DNA of 64,000 nt from Acytostelium subglobosum LB1 (lineage: Eukaryota; Evosea; Eumycetozoa; Acytosteliales; Acytosteliaceae): NCBI RefSeq assembly GCF_000787575.1, contig NW_012236526.1:124001-188000 (forward strand). Direction: 5' to 3'. Below are positions 57,245 through 64,000 of this stretch, in pieces. Below the pieces are notes generated by a model, which saw only the letters and a list, made by a program, of their open reading frames with translations, was not told where the DNA came from and ran no database searches. The first letter of the stretch is position 1; every line of letters begins with the position of its first letter. Both the position numbers and the translations under genes were made by a program.

Positions 57245-58270
57245 ATGAAGAAGATAATAACAATAATACGTAATATTTTGAGATATTGTATATTCTCTTT
57301 TGCAATGTTGCTTAGGAGATTGTTCCCTGCACATCTGGCATTGGAGAGATTGGATATACCTGTGATGTATTTAGATAATCCAGTCAAATTGGTACAGATA
57401 TCAGATATACATTATGATGAATATCCTATTAGAATACATGATGAGTTCATGGACAAAGTCATCAAGACTGTCAATGCACAAGATCCCGACATCATCGTCA
57501 TAACAGGTGATCTTGTACAATTCAAGCCAGAGCCCATCCATGAGTTACTCAAGAAGCATCTCTCAAAGTTATCAGTATGTTACCTCATCCACTGACCTCC
57601 CCCTTTGGAATGATTCCAATCACTCACTCAATCAATCAATCAATCAAAAAAGGCAAGACATGGAGTATATTGTATACTTGGTAATCATGATTATAAGACT
57701 GATCATGGGCCAGAGACTATTGTTGGAGCACTTAAGGATAGTAATATTACAATGTTGGTCAATGAGACTGTGTATCCGATGGGAAAGGGACAGGGTAAAT
57801 TGCAATTGGTTGGACTTGGAGATTATAGTAGGAAGCGTGCCAACTTTAGATTGGACTGTGTTGCAGCCGACCTTGCAATGAAGAACACAGCACGAGTAGT
57901 ACTATCACACAATCCAGACAGTGCACGCGAGTTGGAACCCTACGACATTGACCTGGTACTCTCTGGACATACACATGGTGGCCAGATCTGTTTCCCGAAT
58001 GGCTCACCAATCATTCCAGTGTTGGACAACATATTCCTGTTGTTGCCACGCGCATTGTTAGCAGGCATTAGCTATCCACGCAAGGTTGTAAAGAATTGGA
58101 AATGGTGTCGTGGACATCATATTCTGAATGGAGCACAGTTGGAGCCACCCAAGAATCCACAACGACCAATGCATCTCTATGTCAACCGAGGATTGGCAAC
58201 ACATCCTCCCATGCGACTCTTTTGCGATCCAGAGATCACTGTTGTCGACCTGATACCAAAGCAGCAATGA
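57245..58270 (+). CDS. Membrane-associated metallophosphoesterase (YkuE-like)
   Basis: Exons 57245-57574 and 57653-58270 (phase 0) give 315 residues. Calcineurin-like motifs appear in order: VQISDIHYDEYP, VITGDLVQFKP, CILGNHDYKTDH, VLSHNPDSARE and SGHTHGGQICFPNG, with all metal ligands present. An N-terminal hydrophobic segment (IIRNILRYCIFSFAMLLRRL) resembles the membrane anchor of YkuE-type enzymes. The substrate is unknown; bacterial relatives act on UDP-diacylglucosamine or phospholipid heads. The intron has ATCAATCAATCAATC before the acceptor. Confidence 0.9.
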
Positions 58271-58482
58271 TTGATTCACAAAAGAGTACGTGAAAGAGGT
58301 ACATTGATTATCGTGAGGACTTCAGAATATAGTTTTAGTGATTCCAAAACAATATCATTGAATTTATCTTGGATTATATATGTTCTTTTTTGGAAAGACA
58401 TGAAGTTTATTGTAAACGATGTATTCATGAAAGACTGTATGATATAATAATTGACAGGTAATTTGCAAATGGTTAGTTTTGT

Positions 58483-58902
58483 TTATACATAATAGGGATA
58501 GAAACCGTATTCAGGAAGATTATCGTTCGCGATGAGCAAGATTTCTTTGTTGAGTTTATCTGATAAAATAGAAAGATCTTTGATAACTTCTCCTAAACTA
58601 ATTGATTTAGATATTATATTAGAAACTAATTCTTTTGTAACAACATTCTTTCCAGTTCTGAGTTGAGGTGTTGGCTGTGCAGAAATGCTCTTGACCTTTG
58701 ACGCAAGGCCTTGAGGCAAGAACAACATCTCATCCTCGTCCTCCTCCTCTTCCTCTTCTTCCAACACCTCCTCCACATCTTCGCCTTCATCGCCAACTTG
58801 GTCATCGGCGGCAGCGGATGTCTTTGTGGATGAGGTCAAGGTGGAGGTGGTGCCGGTGTTCTTAGAGCCACTCTTGTTCTTCTTGTTCTTCTTGTTCTTC
58901 TT
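58483..58902 (-). CDS. Acidic protein of unknown family, 5' end missing or displaced
   Basis: The frame encodes a Lys/Asn-rich start, an acidic run and a conserved-looking C-terminal region (ELVSNIISKSISLGEVIKDL, SILSDKLNKEILLIANDN, then LPEYGFYPYYV). No ATG lies in frame before the acidic run; the frame is entered directly from the inverted repeat at 58903-58934. The first in-frame ATG is inside the conserved part (MLFLPQGLASKV). The gene may have lost its 5' end to the neighbouring cassette, or begin upstream of it near 59790 (an ATG for MIPNDRLW). Confidence 0.45.
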   Translation of the reverse strand, partial: KKNKKNKKNKSGSKNTGTTSTLTSSTKTSAAADDQVGDEGEDVEEVLEEEEEEEDEDEMLFLPQGLASKVKSISAQPTPQLRTGKNVVTKELVSNIISKSISLGEVIKDLSILSDKLNKEILLIANDNLPEYGFYPYYV

Positions 58903-59742
58903 GTTATTCCAAATTTGGGATCAAGGTCCAAATTGAAGTTGGCACTGGACAATATCCGCCCTGGCACTGACACGTATGTATAATCAAATTGTAGTATCTG
59001 GGGTCAACTATTTCAATAAGATGTATGAGTACTAATGCTTCATCTTATTCTTCCTCTTCCTCTTCTTTCTTCTCTCCTCTCCTCAGCGTCAACAAGCTCA
59101 TCTTGAGCAACTCTGTAGCTAATCTGCCCGCCCCAACAGATAAGCAGGTCAAACCAGAGCTCAAGCGTGAACGTGATGAGACTGTCGTCATCTCTGACGA
59201 TGAGGACGTTGATCCAATCGTCAAGCGTATGAAGGCCATCACCAACGCCTCTAACCTTGGAGACTACCTCGCCCGTCTTGAAGAACAGAGGGCGTGGGTG
59301 TTAAACGAGATTGTGACCCTCAAGTGGGCCTTGAAGCACCACAATCTCACTTCTGACATGGAGCTGTCTCTGTATAATCAACTGAATGAGTTCTTTGACT
59401 TTGGCCTACGTGCAAGTCTACCTACTGATGAGGAGATCAGCCTCTCCAAGGATAACCAAACTCAGCAAGATGATGGCACCACTACGAGCACCACCAGCAC
59501 CAGCACCACCAGCACCACCAGCACCACCTCGACCTCTGACTAAGCTTAGGTCACCTATCTGTTGACAATCAACAGATCAACAAAACCAAATAAACTATGA
59601 ATAGCAATCGCTATTACATCAACAACACATATCATTGTTTACTTGTTTTGTTGATCTACTAATAGTCAATGACAATTAAATTGATTGATTGATGCTTTAA
59701 TTAAATTAGTAATTTGGACCTTGATCCCAAAGCTGGAATAAC
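58903..59742. mobile_element. Candidate cassette bounded by 32-bp inverted repeats
   Basis: GTTATTCCAAATTTGGGATC (start of 58903-58934) and the minus-strand reading of 59711-59742 agree at 30 of 32 positions. The interval of 840 bp encloses one 172-residue ORF on the plus strand and no transposase. The outer ends are sharp, since flanks on both sides are unrelated. No clear target-site duplication is visible. It could be a non-autonomous DNA element, or a local inverted duplication. Confidence 0.45.
59025..59543 (+). CDS. 172-residue protein of unknown family inside inverted repeats
   Basis: A single-exon frame from ATG 59025. A Ser/Phe-rich start is followed by KRERDETVVISDDEDVDPIV, resembling a SUMO-interaction-type VVISDDE element, then a helical pair (GDYLARLEEQRAWVLNEIVT, LKWALKHHNLTSDMELSLYN) and a Thr/Ser tail. 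AATAAA is at about 59589. Function unknown; codon use is like that of neighbouring host genes. Confidence 0.6.
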   Translation: MSTNASSYSSSSSSFFSPLLSVNKLILSNSVANLPAPTDKQVKPELKRERDETVVISDDEDVDPIVKRMKAITNASNLGDYLARLEEQRAWVLNEIVTLKWALKHHNLTSDMELSLYNQLNEFFDFGLRASLPTDEEISLSKDNQTQQDDGTTTSTTSTSTTSTTSTTSTSD

Positions 59743-60067
59743 GACCATAATCTATCATTTGGAATCATTGTCGAACCGAAAAAAATTGTTTTTATTTCCA
59801 ACTTGACTCCACTTGACTGATTCCACCAATATTTATACCAGTTGGAAATTAAATTGTTCCACTGTAAATAAAAAAGTGTAATATATTATTCGGACTTGAT
59901 CAGACCATCGATTGTTGTCGGAATATACATAATGGGCGGTTGGATAAATATAAATGAGGTTATGACTGGAAAAAGATAATTGAAGTAAACTTCAGTCACC
60001 TTTATTAATGTCCTGTCCACATCAAGGTTACTGATGTATGGCTTAACCATTAATCTTATAAACTACA
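59743..60067. other. Intergenic, no gene seen
   Basis: AT-rich spacer. It carries a minus-strand ATG near 59790 that might have been the start of the disrupted gene at 58483-58902; this is speculative. Confidence 0.35.
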
Positions 60068-60984
60068 TTACATTGCTAATTGTGGCTCTTGACGCGCCTT
60101 CTCGGCCTTGGCCGTTGAGTTTGACGATGATGATGCAGGCTCTTTATCAGACGTTGGTAATTTAACTAATGTTAGTCGTTCCGCCCAGTTGTTAATGAAT
60201 AATGTCCAGTAGTAATTATGTGTACAAGGTGTGATTGGATACATACCAGGCAATATATGATCCAGATCAATCTTGATATCATTGTTTGGTACCTCTGGAT
60301 ATTGTAACTGCTGCTTCTCAATCTCCTCCAACTCTGCCAACAACTCATCCTCCTCTTCTGATGAGAATTGTCCACTCATCGCCTTTGATATTTCCTGTAC
60401 ATGTATGTGTTGCGTTAGAGATGTCCCATACCATGCAAAGCCAATACTCCTACGACTATACATACGTTCTGATATTCGATAGCCTCCTCTGTCTCGGCCA
60501 TGATGTTCTCGACGTCCTCGAGAGACAGCTCCTTTTGGAGTTGTTTGAGTGCAGCGTTTCCTTTTTGAAGACTCTCGAATATCTTTGCCTGGAACTCTGC
60601 CTGCTCTATCTTTGATATCATCTCTTGTATGTTCAACAGATTCTGATCAGTCTCCTCCAACAACTTCTCCTGATACTTCTTCTTCTTCAATGCCAACAAT
60701 GCCTGTTTCTTCTTATTATTCTTTGTACATTCCTTTGCTATATTGATCTCCTTTTGTATAACTACATTGATCTATATATCATATATCATAGTTCATTCAA
60801 ATGTCAATCATATGTGTTCATTCATTCAATCATTCAATCATTCAATCATTGAACACTATACCTGTTGTTGATATTGCTTTAACTTGTCGCGTTGAACTTT
60901 AAGATCAAGTACAGCTTTATCTGTTGCACTAATTTGATTCTCTCTATCGCCTCCACTGCGACACATTGAAAACAATGCTCCCAT
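60068..60984 (-). CDS. vps20: ESCRT-III subunit VPS20/CHMP6
   Basis: Exons 60862-60984, 60466-60771, 60247-60394 and 60068-60165 join in phases 0, 0 and 1 to give 224 residues. It starts MGALF, a myristoylation-type N-terminus as in CHMP6, followed by ISATDKAVLDLKVQRDKLKQ, the basic helix ALLALKKKKYQEKLLEETDQ and NLLNIQEMISKIEQAEFQAK, and SLEDVENIMAETEEAIEYQN. The C-terminal acidic helix SEEEDELLAELEEIEKQ fits the autoinhibitory region. VPS20 links ESCRT-II (VPS25) to SNF7 polymerisation at endosomes. Confidence 0.93.
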
Positions 60985-61231
60985 GCTATCCTATATATAT
61001 ATATATATATAAATATTTATATCAAACAATTAATATAAATCTGTATCTTCAAGATTGTCGAATGACACGTCTACTCCTTCCTTCACACTCTTCTCCTCAA
61101 CACCACCTCGATTGAATCAATAAATTGCAGAAAATGTGTGGTTGCAACCCCTAAATTGCGATTTCCTCAAGTTCCAGCTTCCTAGGACTGTGACGGGAAT
61201 GGATGGGATAACTAAATAATCAATCACTACT

Positions 61232-64000
61232 TTATTTTGGATGCTGCTGTTGTGGAACTTGTTGTTGACCTGTAAGACCACCAAGACCTGATTGTTGAAG
61301 CTGTTGTTGAAGTGGTGGAACTTGTTGACCACCAACTCCTCCTATTGTTGGCATCTGTGATGTCTCTCTACTCTTGCAACTCTTGGCAACAGAGTCAAAC
61401 AGTTGCTCAATCTCTGGCGCCTGTCTAGTGAACGAATGGCTCCAAAAGTCGTATCTAGGATTCTTGATCAGCTCCAAGAATGTGATCAACATGCCCCATG
61501 GATGTGGTTTGTTTGATATTAATCGCTCGAGCAATACGCGTGTGATCTGCTCCTTGATGATCTCTTGGGTGGCCTCGGCAAACAGATACAACAATACACA
61601 GCTAAAGTAATGTGTTTGATTGTTGGGATACCTGAGTTGGTTGGTGATGGCGTTGAAGAAGTGGTAGCGACCCTCTGCGTCCAGGTCCATGGCCAGACGA
61701 TGGAAGATGTCCATCGGTGCGCTCTGTGAGGCGGTGGGAGCGGCATTGCCAGGCTTTCTCTGGATCTGTGGGATGGCCAGGGTGCCAACATAGAGTACCA
61801 ACGAGTTGAGCAGTGGCAGGTTGTATCGAGTTCCGGCAGCAACGTCCTCATTCTCGGGCAAGTACAAGTACTTGTTCTTGAGGTCGGCGAGGAAGGAGAA
61901 TGGTTCGCGACTCTTGATGTACGTGTCGATCTCGTTCTTGAGACCCTTGAGGTTGTCGATAAAGTTGGACGATATCTTGGGTGGCTGGTTGATCTCTGGC
62001 AGCACGTCCACCTTGAGGTTGGGCGTGAAGGGGTCTGGCAGGCGCATGTTCCTGGGGTATGCCGACAGGACAATGTTGCGAAGCTGAATGCACGTGTTAG
62101 GGATGACGTCGCACAGACTCTGGTGGTACTCGCACAGGAACTCGGGGAAGTCATGCAGCAGGACCAACAAGATCTTGAGAGTGCCCTTGTAGAGCAGACG
62201 CGTGGGCTCGCTCACATCTACGTTGCGCAAGAATGGCTCCATGAACTTGAAGTGAGTGATGAGCAGGTCGTGATACCATGGCTTGCACTGTGGCTTGCTC
62301 AACAAGTGGGGCAGGAATGAACGATGAGAGATCAGGTCGAGCCAAGCAAAGCAGAATGCTGGGAACTTGGCCGGCTGCAGAGTGAGCAACGTGTTGACAA
62401 AGAGGTAGTGGATGTGATTGGACACGTGCTCCAGCATGGGGTCGGGTGCGTTAAAGTCTGTGATTAGGTTCTCAAAGATGCGCAGGTATGGACGCTGATT
62501 GAATCGCGTGAAGTTGGTCTCATAGTCCTTGGTGATGACGCGAATGGCCAGATTCAACACCTTGGTCAGCGTGGCAATGTGCGTGGGATCGCCATGCTTG
62601 ACGAGCAGCACGATGAATCGGCAGAGTGCGTCGATCTCGATGTATGGCGCGCCCAGCTGTGCGGGCTCCATCTGGTTGGCGTTGTATCGCTCGATCGACC
62701 ACTCGAGGGCAATGCGGATGAACTTTTGGAAGTAGATGTCGTTCTTCATCATGTTGAGATTGAGCACTTGGCCCACGTACTGGATCAGCAACGACATCTC
62801 GTAGTTGGACGACGAGTAGACGATCCACTCTTGCAACAGCAGGATGGTGGCGTCTTTCAGACCGGGTGGGTCGCGGTTGATCTCCTCGTGCTTGACGCGG
62901 GAGATCCTTGGTCTCTTCTTCTCGTCCTTTGGACGGTTCTTGATGTCCTCCAGCGTCTTGAGAAGGATGTCCGAGGATGCGGTGGGGCCGGCACGCTGCA
63001 CCATCTTGGTCAGGATGTCGACTGTGTAGACAAACTCACTGGGCACGGCGTAGTGGTTCTCAAGCACGGTGAAGCGAAGAAGGTTGACGGCAAACTCGAT
63101 GGCCTGGCCTGCCTTGGCGGGGTCTATCAGCATGTGTGCCAACTGTTGGTCGTACTCATTGACATTGATCAACTGATGAATGATCAGGCCAGCGATGAGA
63201 ATACGATTGAGCTTCTTGTCGGGCTGTGTGTAGAGCAGCAGCGAGGTGAGAGTGCTGACGATCTTTTGGTCCCAGTCGCGGATGACCTCGAGCAGCTCAA
63301 AGTAGAACTCGTACATCGGCTTCTTGTCTGGGTCGCACAATCGATTGAACAGCTTCTGAGCAAAGTTCTGTGCCAGTTCCAGGCGACCTGTCGAGTGCAG
63401 CATCAGTGCACCCATCTGTTGCGCCACATTGTACAGCAGCTCAAACTCAATAGTCGTGTTGGATGCCAGCAGTCGCAGAATGATGCTGTCCACTTCGTTG
63501 AGTAGCAGGTTGAACTTCTCCAACAGCTCGACATTGGACTCGGGCTGTACCACACCGCCAGGTGCAAGACCTTGGGTCTGTGGCACGTGTTGCTGTTGCT
63601 GTAGTTGTTGCTGTTGTTGCAATTGTTGTTGTTGCAGCAAGGACTGTTGTTGCGGTACTCCTTGCATGGGCAGGCCCGATGGAACCTGCTGCAACGAGTC
63701 GCTGCCACCCGATGCCTGTGCGGACAATGCGGCAACATTGGCGTGATGTGAAAGGTTTGTAAAGTCCTCGTACACTCTGAATTGCTCGGGCTGGATTCCG
63801 CCGGGCTTTGGTCTCAGAGGCTCGGGCAAGCTGTTGTAGATCGTGGACGTGAGATAGCCCATGTCAAAGAAGGGCTGGTTGCCGGCCGTATCCTTGTGGC
63901 GTTGGCGGTCCTTGAAGCTTGAAGACAGTACATTGTCAATGTCAACGATGGCCTTCTCGGTGGCGGCACGCTCAACAATCGAACAGGCAAAATCCAGGTT
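61232..64000 (-). CDS. not1: CCR4-NOT complex scaffold NOT1, C-terminal part (5' end outside window)
   Basis: 922 residues are visible, open to the right edge. At the N-terminal side are NLDFACSIVERAATEKAIVD and PEPLRPKPGGIQPEQFRVYE, then a poly-Q insert (QQQQLQQQQQLQQQQH), then the HEAT-type NOT1 superfamily domain with FCFAWLDLISHRSFLPHLLS, LLLVLLHDFPEFLCEYHQSL, NIVLSAYPRNMRLPDPFTPN and LITFLELIKNPRYDFWSHSF, the hallmark C-terminal block that binds NOT2/NOT3. NOT1 is the scaffold of the deadenylase complex that shortens mRNA poly(A) tails. No intron is seen in this part. The end is Gln/Gly-rich. Confidence 0.96.
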   Translation of the reverse strand, partial: NLDFACSIVERAATEKAIVDIDNVLSSSFKDRQRHKDTAGNQPFFDMGYLTSTIYNSLPEPLRPKPGGIQPEQFRVYEDFTNLSHHANVAALSAQASGGSDSLQQVPSGLPMQGVPQQQSLLQQQQLQQQQQLQQQQHVPQTQGLAPGGVVQPESNVELLEKFNLLLNEVDSIILRLLASNTTIEFELLYNVAQQMGALMLHSTGRLELAQNFAQKLFNRLCDPDKKPMYEFYFELLEVIRDWDQKIVSTLTSLLLYTQPDKKLNRILIAGLIIHQLINVNEYDQQLAHMLIDPAKAGQAIEFAVNLLRFTVLENHYAVPSEFVYTVDILTKMVQRAGPTASSDILLKTLEDIKNRPKDEKKRPRISRVKHEEINRDPPGLKDATILLLQEWIVYSSSNYEMSLLIQYVGQVLNLNMMKNDIYFQKFIRIALEWSIERYNANQMEPAQLGAPYIEIDALCRFIVLLVKHGDPTHIATLTKVLNLAIRVITKDYETNFTRFNQRPYLRIFENLITDFNAPDPMLEHVSNHIHYLFVNTLLTLQPAKFPAFCFAWLDLISHRSFLPHLLSKPQCKPWYHDLLITHFKFMEPFLRNVDVSEPTRLLYKGTLKILLVLLHDFPEFLCEYHQSLCDVIPNTCIQLRNIVLSAYPRNMRLPDPFTPNLKVDVLPEINQPPKISSNFIDNLKGLKNEIDTYIKSREPFSFLADLKNKYLYLPENEDVAAGTRYNLPLLNSLVLYVGTLAIPQIQRKPGNAAPTASQSAPMDIFHRLAMDLDAEGRYHFFNAITNQLRYPNNQTHYFSCVLLYLFAEATQEIIKEQITRVLLERLISNKPHPWGMLITFLELIKNPRYDFWSHSFTRQAPEIEQLFDSVAKSCKSRETSQMPTIGGVGGQQVPPLQQQLQQSGLGGLTGQQQVPQQQHPK

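Noticed and set aside
62579-63505. A 308-codon plus-strand frame opposite NOT1
   Set aside because: It is antisense to a highly conserved coding region and has no independent features.

Overview
The window is nuclear DNA from an amoebozoan, most likely a dictyostelid social amoeba. The evidence is short GTAAGT/GTATGT introns of about 50-125 bp, compact genes on both strands, poly-N/poly-Q/poly-T runs inside otherwise ordinary proteins, and pervasive CAAT/ATTG tetranucleotide repeats in introns and spacers. Coding regions are more GC-rich than in Dictyostelium discoideum, so I do not assign a species. All exon joins were worked out by hand from splice sites and reading-frame phase; none is backed by RNA data.

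Layout. 1-1172: 5' part of an RNA polymerase I factor gene (TAF1B/Rrn7 type, minus strand). 1430-2974: F-box-like gene with a broken frame. 3.2-15.4 kb: a repeat island built from two diverged tandem copies of a unit of about 4.4 kb (about 5.1-9.5 and 10.85-15.35 kb) plus a third partial copy (3.2-4.1 kb). Each full unit carries a two-exon gene for a 209-residue protein, a nearly invariant GC-rich block and a long G-rich minisatellite. A decayed SAC-phosphatase pseudogene lies between the units, and a fragment of the TAF1B 5' end is stranded at the right edge. 16.5-19.0 kb: a divergent pair encoding a PhnZ-like HD-domain oxygenase and a PhyH/PhnY-like dioxygenase, together resembling a phosphonate-degradation module. 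19.9-32.1 kb: a two-pass membrane protein, an ankyrin protein, a PH-domain protein, a secreted Cys-rich protein and a long coiled-coil protein. 32.3-41.7 kb: mago nashi, tRNA-Asp, a TCF25/Rqc1 protein, a GPI-anchored mucin-like protein, a SWEET sugar transporter, prefoldin subunit 3 and an SDR39U1-like epimerase. 42.65-45.2 kb: a DDE transposon with two ORFs. 45.5-64 kb: a small nuclear-type protein, a MYND-finger protein, a ThrE-family transporter, an IFRD-type protein, a Q/N-rich protein, a lipase, RNA polymerase III subunit RPC7, a metallophosphoesterase, a possible 0.84-kb inverted-repeat cassette with a 172-residue ORF, VPS20/CHMP6, and the C-terminal 922 residues of the CCR4-NOT scaffold NOT1, which runs off the right edge.

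Most intact genes are conserved housekeeping functions (Pol I and Pol III transcription, exon-junction complex, ribosome quality control, chaperone, ESCRT-III, deadenylation). The unusual material is the 3-15 kb island, the PhnY/PhnZ-like pair, the DDE element and the 58.9-59.7 kb cassette. Four undetermined bases (10372, 41291, 41659, 43409) occur; the two in the epimerase gene coincide with frame breaks that look like assembly faults.
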